From Nereocystis luetkeana (Eukaryota > Sar > Phaeophyceae > Laminariales > Laminariaceae): a stretch of 64,000 nt of DNA. The notes beneath the pieces are model-generated. The model was not told where the DNA came from and made no database searches. It saw only the letters and a list, made by a program, of their open reading frames with translations. The position numbers and the translations under genes are program-made. How positions within the stretch are numbered: the first letter of the stretch is position 1; each line of letters begins with the position of its first letter. Where the stretch lies: NCBI GenBank assembly GCA_031213475.1, contig JARUPZ010000029.1, positions 8,271,290 to 8,335,289 on the forward strand. The letters are read 5' to 3'. Of the stretch, positions 48,120 through 60,100 are shown piece after piece.

Positions 48120-51100
48120 ATGAAAACCTTGAGGGCCAGAGGAAGTGAGAGAAAAACGCGAGCAGCAGCGGCTAGGGCAATCGAGTTAGCGATGGCTATG
48201 TCCATCACGCAGGATACCTTCGATGAAGTGGTCAAGGAGAACATGGAGGACTTCGGGATGGACAGGAAGGGTGCTGCTGAAGATGCCGTGGAGCAATTCA
48301 AGGCCCAAGGTAAGGTTGGTACAACAACATCGATCGGTGGAAGCAGCAGCCGTACAAGCAGCCCCAACGAAGCAAGAGCGCACAACACACAAAACAGTTA
48401 GCCTCGAAGACACCGGGGAACGCTCGGCGTCCGCCACTAACTGTGAGGTGCTCCGTGCTAAGCATCTTACAGCATAAGCACCTTGAGACTAGCGGTTTGA
48501 ATTTCCTGCGCACGTAAATACCGGCTACGAATTGAGCTTGTCGGATGGGGCTCCGGCCGGTAAAAACGTACCCACAGCAGTACCAAGAACTACGTGCTCA
48601 ATTTTGAATTTTGACCTTGCTCCACAAACAATACAATCGACTTCACAAATCGATATCAAGCGTCACACGTTATGAAAGGTTGCGTAATGTTATACCTGGT
48701 ACCCTAGTACCTGGTACCAAGTACCTGGTACCCTGGTACATACACCCAAGGCGAGGGCATGAAATATGACCAGCTCGAGCTACAGGTACGAGACGAGTTC
48801 GATATGGATGCACAAGTGTACAGCAGTAGTAAATGGCGTTTGTGTACCATACTTACCCCAAGGTCAAGGCAGCAAGGTTGGTACCGCCGCTACTGCTTGT
48901 TATACCAAGAACTGCTGTGTTGCCTGGTACCTGTCATAATATTGATATTGGGGTGTTTGCGGAAGAACTGACTATGGTTGGGTTGAGAACCACAGGCTAC
49001 TCACCAAACCAAAACACAATCGGGTTTGAAACTGCTTGCGAGAACCCAAAACGATCATTTCGGTTTTGAACTGGAAATAAATTTCTAGCAATTTAGAATA
49101 CAGCAACAAAGGACAAATAACGAAATGAAAGTATATAAATGGACCCCCAACGGCTTCGTACGAGATGCTGCTCCCTGCTGCTGCTGCTGCTGCTGCGTGG
49201 CTCCCTGCGTTTGCGTGTGCTCTGTGTGCTCTATGGCAGTCATGCGAACAGTGCCAATCGATGCGACCGGGGGTGCAGTGCGTGCGCAGGCGTGCTGTGG
49301 GTGTGTCTGTGGTGCGGTAACACGCCCCAGAGCCCAGAGTATACCGCTACTTTGTTGCCGCAGCAACAAGCAGCACAGCAGCAGTCCACAACGCACATCG
49401 CGCCGTCAACGATGTTGAAGCTGCACCCTGCCAGCCCTCCGCCGCATATGGCCGTATGCCTTTGCCGGCCACAACGAGGGCTTTGCGTTGACACGGACTC
49501 GCCCAATGGGCCGTGCGCTTGGTTAGATAGCTTGATGGTGAGAGGCAACCCATGTATCATGCCTCCCTCCTTCTGGTTGCTGCTGTACGCTGTGCGATGA
49601 GTACCTGATGTAAACGGTTTTGATTTCTAGCCAAATACGATGTTTTCATTCGTTCGGGGCAATTCCGGGTTGTCCTGGCCAGTAACTTGATGATCCTACG
49701 AGTATTAATTATCGAAACCCAAAAAGCCAAACCCAACCCGATTTTTTCGGGAAGATATGGGCCATGTGAGCCGATTTTGAGTCCTGATTTTGGGAAGTTG
49801 ATTATTTTTTGGGATCGGCAGAGTGGAAATAGGCCAAACCAAACCATACTCTGAACTTCGCAAACACCACATTATGAACTCCTATTATCATAATCAATGC
49901 AACTTGTGTGGATACCATGAACCTGGAACCAACACGCCTACCCATCTAGTCGAAACCCGAGCGTCCTTTGTAAAAATCTCGCTTTCCACCACACCTTCGG
50001 GAAAGCTCTTCCAGATTCCAGAAGCTTTGCTGGGGGAACTCGGGAGATTGTCACGTGTGGATCTCGCCACGGAGCCTTCTCCTCCACGTTCCTCTGACGG
50101 ATCCTCATCGGCGGTTATTCTGTCTAGCGGTTTCTCTGCAGCGGGACTTACCAAGGCCCCGCTGAATTGTCCTTTGACCCGATCGCCACGAGAGCTACGA
50201 TGATTGCTCGCCCCTCGGCTCTCACTCATCGTATATCCCTGTCTCATCCTGTCATCGGACCGCTGTCTCAGCCCGAGCTGTCCTACACTCTAGCCGTCGA
50301 ATTTCGACAGTGTTATAAGAACACTTTGCTGACGCAGAGAGAAGTGGGATCACGATCCACCAGCGGTATCGACCACGAATCTTATTGGCGTCTGAGGGCA
50401 GATGATTACCAACAGCAAAAGACGATTCGAGTCGAGAGCTAGAGCTGCAGCATCGTGTCGACCTCGGATAGCGACCCCGACACATCGGCAGCTCACAAGG
50501 ACGGGCTACTTGTTGAAGCATGCCGTTATGTTGCTCACGTAGCACCTCGATTTCTCCATTTTCCATCCTCTCGAGCTCACGGTTCCCGATGCGTGCGAGT
50601 CGGTTCCGGATGGTGGCGGCGTCGGAGGCGTTTGGGGGGTTCTGTGCTGCCTTCCTTGCGCTCGTTGGTCCCTGACGAACGGGGTGCGTATTGTGTGCTG
50701 CTGCTGTGTCGGGGTCCCTCCCTGTCCGAGTCTATCAACTCAACCACTGCTGTCCAATCTGACCCTGTCCAATCTGCTCGTACATGTTATTATGAATAGC
50801 GTGTTAAAAATGACGCGCGCGAGCGCGAAGCGCGAGCCTTTTTTGTTGGGTTTCCAAGGTTTTTTTTTTTCATAACTGATCGTATACGAGGGTATCATAG
50901 GGGGCTCTGCTTCGAGCTTCTCTGATGTGTTTGTGTGTGATTCAACATTTTTTTTGGGCCACGTTTGACCACCGCGCTCAACGCACACGGCACCGATTCC
51001 AGTCCCGGCGGGCTCTGTGCACGCACACACACAAAATCAATATTCTCGTGCTGTTGCGGTGGTAAGTCGTTCACAATTGGCCGAGCTAGGTGGGGCAACG

Positions 51101-54100
51101 TGTGTAGCGAGATGTTTGGGCCATGGTTTCAAAGAACAGAACCGTAATCTTAAACGGGTTTGGTTTTTGGAAATTTGCCAAATGAATCCCAACTCTACGG
51201 GTACTCGTTGGGAGACTGTGCCTGTCCACAGCAACATTCGGGCCGTGCCTTAAGACATGCTGCAGGTGGTGGTGTTGTCAGGCCCGTCGTCCTACGATTA
51301 CTGATGAAGGGACGGAGAAGCACGAGAAGCTCTGCAGTAGATGTGGTTCGACAGTAGTAGTGTGGTGGCACCTGTCATAACGGTTTTTGTTTTCCGAGTT
51401 CTACCTAAAACTAACCAAACCCAGGACTCTACGTGTACTCGTAGGCAGAATGTGCCTGTCCACAGCAACGTTCGGGCCGCGTCCTAAGACATGCTGCTGC
51501 AGGTGGTATTGCCGGGCCCACCCTCGTACTGAAGAGGGGACGGAGAAGCAGGAGAAGCTCTGCTGGAGATGTCGTACAGCAGTAGTAGTGGTGGCACCTG
51601 CTACGAGAGACTCTTGTCGGACAGGCCAGGTTGCAGATTTTTCGTCTCGAAATTATTATGCCGACTTTTGAGGTGGGAAGCAGGAAACATTTTTATACAA
51701 CAAAAAGTCGGGTATGTCTATGTACGTGTACAAAGAGTGCAAGGGTTTGACCGACAAGCCGAGCGTACAGCGACGCTGACCCTGGCCTTGTGTGTCCTGC
51801 TGTTGCTGCTGCTGCTGCTGCTGCTGTTCTGCTGCTGGAGAAGCTCTGCCGTAGATGTCGTGCAGCAGTAGTAGTGGTCTGCTACGAGAAGCTCCGTTGG
51901 GCATCTCAGGTTGGTCGTAGATTTTTCGTCTCCAAATTATTATGCCGCATTCCGAGGTGGGAAGCAGGAAACATACAACAGAGAAGTCGAGTACGACTGT
52001 ACAAGTACAAAGGGTGCCAGGGTTAAACCGACAAGCCGAGCGTACAGCGACGCTGACCCTGCCCTACTGCTGCTGCTGCTGCTGCTGCTATTGTTGCTGT
52101 TGTTGTTGCTGCTGCCGCCACGTCTGCTGCTGCTGACGACTTTTTTTTTCATGAACCCAAACATCACGGATACGTATGACCGCTTACGTACGTAGATGTT
52201 CGTTCTTGTTGGTTCAGCGTACTGTAACATGATATGGTTATCAAATATGTCGGGAGACAGGACTTTCAACCCTTGACAGACAGCAGCTTTGCCGTGACAT
52301 GCCGTGACTGACACCAAACTACTAGGTTTTAGTGTGGAACACTTCGGCCCTACACCCTTGGCACCGCATGTTTTGCCTTGCTTGACATGTCTCCCGACGT
52401 CTTTGATGGCAATCCGTATTCGCCCACAGCATGATGCATCGCAGATATCACTGCTGCAGGTACTGAAATCGCTCCTGATTACCATCAGTTACTAGTAATA
52501 ATAATCCCGGGATACTCTACTGTCGTTGCTCCCGCACGTCTTTGTCCAGGATCATTAAATATTGAATTGATGTCTCTTGTCGTACTGTCATCCACCAGCT
52601 GGCCGGCCTTAGTGCCATGTGTACTAAACATGTCGTCTGTGAAATGGATTACTCTTTTGGCACTCGCTTGCTATTTTCCTGTCCGATCCCTTGTCCGGAT
52701 ATTTTTCCGTTTGTCTACGGTACTGCAGCAGAATGCCACTGGTCCTGATGATATGTTGATCATTTACTGTTGTGTGTCTGGCTATTACACATCCTATTTT
52801 GCCTTGTCAAAATGAGTGTGTATAACTCCAAGCGTTAAGCGAATCGCCTCTTGGAACAACACACGTTCGACTATTACGAGGAGCCATAGTAAATAGGACC
52901 AAATATGGTTTGGTAGAAATAGGGAAATATATAGGTTTTTGTGTATACCGCAGGTCCTATTTACTATGGTCCCCCGTAATAGTAGACGTGTCGTCACCCT
53001 TTGTCTCTGGTTCCATTGCTTTCGAGTTTTGGTGGAGTTCGAGCTCTATCACCACCAAAACGGGGGGGTGATGTGGATACCATGTCCCCGGAACAAACAC
53101 GCCTACCCATATACTCGAGACCCCAGCGTCCTTCGACAAAGCTCTCCGGAGATTGTCATGTGTGGACCTCGCCACGGAGCCTTCTCCACGTTCCGCTGAC
53201 GGATCCTCTGCGGCGGCTATTTTGCCTAGCGGATTATCCGCTGCGGGACTTACCAAGGCCCCGCTGAATTGTCCTTTGTCCCAAGCGCCACGAGAGTAAC
53301 GATGACTGCTCGCCCCTCGGCTCTCACTCATCATATCTCCCTGTCTTATCCTGTCATCGGACTGCTGTCTCAGCCCGAGCTGTGCTACACTCTAGTCGTC
53401 GTAGTTCAAGCGTATGATAAGAACACTCTGCTAAGGCAGAGAGAAGTGGGATCACGATCACGATCCACCGGCGGTATCGACTACGAAGGAATCTTGCTTG
53501 CCGTTGCTGTATTACTCACTGCTCTACCTGGTATGTATAATATGTGCACTCGTGACCTCGTACGTACTCATATCTAATACCAGGTACCCTGGTACCTCAG
53601 TTCAGCAACTTTTTTGTTTGTTTGTTTGTTTGTTTTTGTTTTTTTTCATCCCATTCATTATCTTCGCACATCTTCTTTTCTCTCTCCTTCCAACTCGTAA
53701 CTCAGATCCGGGGTCACATAGCAGGCTCTTCTCCCCCCTTCCCGCTACGGTACGTGCCTTCATTTTTTATCGCGAGAAGATTTCAGCCTTTTCTTCCCTC
53801 GTCGACTCGCATCGAATTGTGCCTACCCACGCTGCAAGGCGCTCTCAACAATTGAATCCCTTTTTTATTTTTGCAAATAAAGTCAAAGTCCGACCCTCCT
53901 GGGGCTCGAACCCAGGACTCAAACAAGTAGAATTCGAGGTTAACCACTTGAACCACCGGGGCGACCGGCGTCTACAAGACAACAGTAGTTCAACAGGCTA
54001 GAGCGGTATGAAACGTGAGGAGAGAGGAGACCACAGCACTACGACGTATGTACCTGGGGCCTGGTATATGATACGCGTACGTACAGGATGTCGATGGAAG

Positions 54101-57100
54101 CGCGTTTTCTGTTCTCGGCGATTTTCACAGTTTCACTGCCCATACAGAAGTGCCCTACAGACCTGCAGAACAGCAGTAGTGATTCACACTCACGTGTGCA
54201 TCAACCCTTCGTGATATTATACTCGTACGTACCTGGTACATATTGTCGTATTAATAGTATCCCCCTTGGGAACTCAGACGGGAAGCGCGTCGAAAAAGGA
54301 TGACATGTAGCATGTAGACGATTAGGTTATACGATTGCAGCATTGAGACGACTATACTGTGAGCAGTGAGCGGTAGGGGCTAATGGGGTATGGTGTATGC
54401 CCAAACTGCGCCGCGAGTAACTGGCTGTACGATGATGGGCGGTGCATGGTGATGTTCGTCATAGTAAAGCAGAGGTTAGAGTTACCCCGAAACCCGGGGA
54501 TGAGGGTTGGACAAGATCAGCTATGACCTCAACGACTGATCCTTAGCCATTAACCCTGCACTATGAACCATTATCCGTTTACCATTAACCATTATAACGA
54601 CCTACAGGAGCCGACCTGTCCAAGGTTGACACATCAGCAGACGGTATCCGCCAGGACGCCAGAGCAGCCATGAAGGAAAAAGTCGAAAAGCTGAGCGGGC
54701 TTGACGTCTGGACAGATGGGAGTTCCACGGCCGAATGTGTGGAGGCGTTATCTGGGGTGGGGGAGATGTGCCGCCAAGACGGGGCCGAGGGGGAAGTGAA
54801 CAGGATGGCGTTTGGCGAGGTGCGTGAAGTATCGCCCCGTTCGCCGCTTGGCTCTGGTTACCCTTATTTCTACTCCTATGGTGTACCAGGTATGCTATAT
54901 GTTGTATGAGTACTCTAACTTCAAATGTTCAGTTTAAATACGTAAGTGCACGAGGAAAGGTGTTGCCTGGTACATGATATCGGAATCGGAATTTGATGAA
55001 CCCAACTCGTATGATGTGATAGGCCCGTGTCGCCTTCTGCCACCGTACGCGACGAAATCACCACCGATTTCGAAACAGACGGCGTCTCTGAAGACCCCCT
55101 AAAGAGACACCCACCCACCTCTGTGGGTCGGAGAAACGCGACGAGATGTATACGAGGTACAACTGCCATGGAGTCATGGATCATTTTCGTTTTTTATTTT
55201 TCCCCCCGACAATGCTGCGCGTACGATGCCGGTATCAGCATACTGTAGTAAACCACAGAAGAAAAGAACAGGAATGGTACACACCGTACTGTTTTGGGGG
55301 GTTATGTTATGCCTCACTGGAATTGTTCGGTCCGGTGGAAGCCACATCTTCGTTCCACCGCTCGAATACACCTCTCCCGCGATTATTTTAGTTTTTCAGC
55401 CTTCCCTCCCTCCCTCCCTCCCTCCCTCCCTCCCTCCCTCCCTCCCTCCCTCCCTCTCTCTCCCTCTCTCTCTCTCCCTCCCTCCCTCCCTCCCTCCCGC
55501 CCACTTGCACACGCGCAACCACCACCCCGTTTGAACTCATCCCGCCGGCGATATTGTTCCCTCCCTCCCTCGTGTTATCTTGCAAACGCGCGACCTCAAT
55601 CCTGCGGAGAAGGCCGGGGGTGTGGGTGTCGTCGCCAGATTCATGGGCGGGGACGCGCCGCATGCTTCGTATCCCCGCAGCGTGGTTAGGGTCACCCTGG
55701 TTACTCTCTATCATGCCTGCAGGAACCACGAGCGAAATCGCGACGCTTTCATCCACACCAACATGGCCCAGGTGACGATAAGAGCGGAAGTGTTGGCGGT
55801 TAGCAATAGCAACACCTGGCACAGTACAGGACACGTATATAATACCTGATAATATAGAACGAGCTCTAAGAAACCCAGGTTGAGGTGTACAGAGAAGAAA
55901 TATATTCGTGAGTCTTATGCTGGAGCCTTTGTAAAACGCGCCCGTTCTCTATTTAATTGTAAGAAAGCCAGCTTGGACTATCTTTCCTGATTCTTTACAC
56001 CCCGTCCGGATACAAGGCGGATTTTTTCAACATTGCAAGAACATCCAACATTTCCTTCGTGTTTCAGGACACGGTGGTACTGTTTACAGGTGCCTTTTGG
56101 TGTAGCTGACCTTTGTACTGACCTTCGTACTGCAGTGTGACACCACTCTGTCCGGACTTGTAAGGACCGTGTGGGTGTTTCTGTTGATGCCAGAGCGACC
56201 CTTAAAATTTTCGGACGTAGTGGTACTTGTTACTTGTTGTGGTATATTTTATACCCTGGTATATGTCAGACGTTGGTTTACTTTAGCGTCTACGTAGGGT
56301 CCTGGCATTGAACTACGAGTATTAGATGTGAGAGCAAGCCTTGCCGGGCCGTGCCGAGCTACGGTAAACTGTGTATGCAGTTCACCACTGCCATTTTGCT
56401 TGGGGGGGAAGTAGAGACTGTGCGTCGTCCACTCTTATTAGGTCTATCATACGCTTGTGTATAGGTAGCGTGGTGTGTCGTACCCTCGCGATGAAAGCGA
56501 TGCTGCTGTGCTTGTTTGTGTCTCCTTGTTCGATGCCTGGTACGTGATAAATCCTGTAGGCGCATAACTGGTACCAATGTAATAAAGCCTCGAAGGTTCT
56601 TCCTTTGGCCGCGGGATGCAGTGTGACTAAACCAAGCCGTGTGTGTACCGCAGCGTGCTGGAGCAAAAGAGAAGGCAGGGCTTACCGTATTGTAGGTGCC
56701 ACGTTCTACAGAAGCTCTGCGTTGGCACGTACCTGGTACCATATAGCGCGGTATGTTTGGTTTGCTCTTGTTTTGTTCTTTATTCACTCATCCCTTTTCT
56801 CGCTCGTCGACCGCGTGCGTGTTTCGTACTCAGCTATCCTCGCTGCTAATAAGGTGGACAAAGGTGGCTGATGATGCCGGTGACCACCACGATAGCGGCA
56901 AGGAGAATCAATCCTTGGGTGGGGTCGCCGCCAGTTCACCGGCTGCTGCTGCTGACGCTGCTGGTGCTTCTGCCGAGGAAACAGCTGCGCTTGTGGCGGC
57001 CGGTCTGAAGCTCGTGAAGACCGTGTGCACCAAGGCTGAGAATAACAAAGGTCAGTAAAGCGCTGAGGACAACAGCAATGATGGTCAGTAGAAGGCGGAG

Positions 57101-60100
57101 CGCATCATGGGTTTGTAAAAGACTGAGGACGACAACAGTCAGAAGCTGGCTATGAATACCAAGGGTCGCTACAAGGCTAAGAAAAAACAACCAGGGAGGG
57201 TCACTAAAAGTCGTCTCGACCCGCAGCATTACCATTGCGGCTATCACACGTACTCCTGTGTCACGCGGATGGCGTGGCACAATAATTTATTGACGCCCAG
57301 CAATGTGTGCGTACTTGCTACTGTCGCAGCGTTGCCATTTTAGTCTCTCAAGAATATATACAAGAAATAAACACTGCGAATACGAGTAAGGATTATGAGT
57401 GTCTAGGGCTAAGACTAAGACTTTTAGTAAGACTATTATTACGAGGAACCATAGTAAATAGGACCTACGGTAGACACAAAAACCTATGTGCTTACCTATT
57501 TTTACTACCAATAGTTGGTCCTATTTACTATGGTCCCCCGTATTGGTACATGTAGTATTAGTAAATGCACGTACTGTTGTGTCACGCGAATGGCGTGGCA
57601 CAAAAAGGTATTGACGCCCAGCAACATGGGCGTAGTTGCTATTAATATTATCGCAGCATACTCCTTGCTCTCAGAGAAACATTGCGAAAACGAGTAATAA
57701 TTTTAGGGCTAGGGCTAAGACTATTAGTATTATTAATAGTATGAGAGCGGCAGCTGCATGCTGCGACATGGGTGCGCGTGCCAACACCGGTACTTTTTTG
57801 TGGGCCTCCTGACCTGAGAAGTTCTATACTCTTTGGTACTACTTGTATATAGGTACTATCTACTCTAGTACCTGGTACTTGTAGTACTACAGTACTTGGT
57901 ATTTTGTACGAAGTACTTTTTAATGTTACTTATTTGGTGCTATCAAGAGTCATTCTTATCGGAGAGCTTTTTCTTTCCAAATTTTCGACATTTTTTTCGC
58001 GCAATTTTCAATCTTCCATATTTTCCTGTTTTTTTTTTTCCAAATATTGGAATGTTGACGAACTTGATATTTTTGCTTCTGGAGAATTTCACGAATAGTG
58101 ACAGAACGCCTCCGTATATCGATACATATCTCCAATTATTTCCAAACTTTGGAAATTTTGGGAAAAAAGCTCTCCGATAAGAATGAGCCTAAGTAGTATT
58201 TAGTATACTAAGTACTATTTTCTGGTGTTTTTCACCTCTGTTTAACACTATTACGGAGGACCCTAGTAAACAGGACCAACTATTGTTGAATAAAACTAGC
58301 GAACTACATAGGTTTTTGTGCACTTATTTCGCTATTTTTACTATTAATAAGAATAGTTGGTCCTATTTAGTATGGTCCCCCGTAATATTACGTAGTAGTG
58401 CTTACTACTATTAAATATGTACCTGGTAGGTATTATTTATTAATATTAATAGTATTTTTTAGGACTCTTTTGTACCAGGTACTGATTAGGACTCCACCCA
58501 GATCATTACCCTGAGAAAACGTGAAGGTGCATCCCGATGGCCTATAGGTACACTCGCTCAAGGCATGTCCTGCATTTTTGCCTGATTGCCCTATTGTAAA
58601 ATGCACGTGGTGTTCCGACGGTATTGGCTATATTGGGTATAGTGCCTGCCTAGGGTATGCAGAGTAGTAAATCTGCTCGGTGAAGGAGCCACGGCAGTCA
58701 GGATGCTTCGGCCAGAATGCACTATACACCTGTCTTGAAACGCGTCCAAAATACCTAAATTTTGTGCGGGATATTTTTCGCATGACTGTCGCGCACAAAG
58801 ATGAAGATGCTATTCGTTCGAGGCCGATCTGTATTTTGCCTCGTCAAGGTCCCTTAATACTTCGTACACTATTAATACGTTGCGCCTGGTATAACATATT
58901 TGGGTTAGCGAAACCTGCCTGAGCTTCCCCTTGTGCGTTTCCCTGTCGGTTACACTGTAATCGGTAGCATCTGTTTTCTGCTTGTGCGTTTGCGAAGCTT
59001 GTCTGGAACTCCCCAAGTGCGTTTTCTCTGTTGTAAGTTCACCCCCCCTCCCCCCGAAAGAGGGTCCCGATTGACCCCTCTGGTATCTGCTTCTTTTTTT
59101 TTCAAGTTTGCTTGGAACTCCCCAAGCGCGTTTTCCCTATCGGAAGTTCGCCCCCCCCCCCCCCCCCCCCCCCCTTACCTGAATGAGGATCCCATTCTGA
59201 TCCCAGCGGGGCTGTTACTGTGCTTGCAGGATCGTTCATGAGGCGGAAGGGCGCGGTGGTTCTCAAGGCAGCCTTGGAGCGTTACGGTTCAGGGGAATGG
59301 GAGGAGTCGGATACAGATGCCGCCGTTACAAGGGAAGCTTGCGGAGCGCTTCGATCGGTTACGCTTGGGGACGACCGCCGGAAGGACTTTTCAGGTGGCC
59401 GTTTTTTTTTTTTTAATCCTCGCATGCTACGGGTGGCTATCAGTTGGTTGGAAGGCGGCTTTTGGTGCTGCGGACCGCGCAACAGCGTCTCCAATCCGAG
59501 CCGTGGGGGGGTTGGCGTAACAGCGTGCCCAATCCGAGCCGTCGGGGGGTTTGCACATCCGGTTTTTGTCTGGTTGTCGTTTGCCTGGTCGCTGTCTAGA
59601 TGGCTGTCGTTTTTCTGGTTGTCGCTGTTCCTGTTTGTTGCTTTCCTCTGGTTGGAACTTACAGGGGTTTGCCAATTTCAGTACCACCCCGTGATGAGCC
59701 CCAAAACGTGGTATTTTATCTCTTACCAGGTGTATGGTATTATGTTTTATTAATTGAAAAAAAATGATCCTGTACAAATTCCAAGTAGTTTTCTTCCCTC
59801 GTGACAAGTGGATTTACCTCGTCTTGTGTCTACCAGCTGCGGCCTTCAACCGGATGTTTTTTTGGTGGGTACACCGCTGCTTCGTCTGGCTGCTGTTGAT
59901 CTGCCGCATGCGTTGCTGTTGATCTGCTGCATGCGTTGGCTGTTTATCTGTGCCTTGCGGCGGCGAATCGGTTGGGCTCCAATGTTAGGGCTAGATGTGA
60001 CTTGGGGTTGCGACCCGCAAGCCTCTTGGGGGCTTCGGAGGAAAGGAGAATGGACGTTACAAAATTACGACCCCAGCAGCAACGCCCAGCCGCGGCGTGA

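Larger units (their letters stand above)
48310..54607 (+). other. 6.3 kb intron 1 of ARMC6-like gene, repeat-rich
   Basis: The donor is G|GTAAGG and the acceptor CCTACAG|GAG. It contains dispersed ACCTGGTACC motifs near 48690-48745, CTG runs (49170-49200, 51791-51827, 52068-52120), a duplicated ~430-490 bp segment, a tandem array, one MITE and one antisense SINE. The Leu-rich frames at 49.1-49.6 kb and 52.0-52.2 kb are products of the CTG repeats. Confidence 0.75.

Noticed and set aside
49139..49600. 153-codon Leu/Cys-rich ORF resembling a signal peptide
   Set aside because: The hydrophobic run comes from a CTG repeat in the ARMC6-like intron; nothing downstream is recognisable.
53895..53969. 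Possible functional tRNA gene
   Set aside because: The tRNA-like head is joined to a shared ~250 bp body and A-rich tail in two copies, which is SINE structure.
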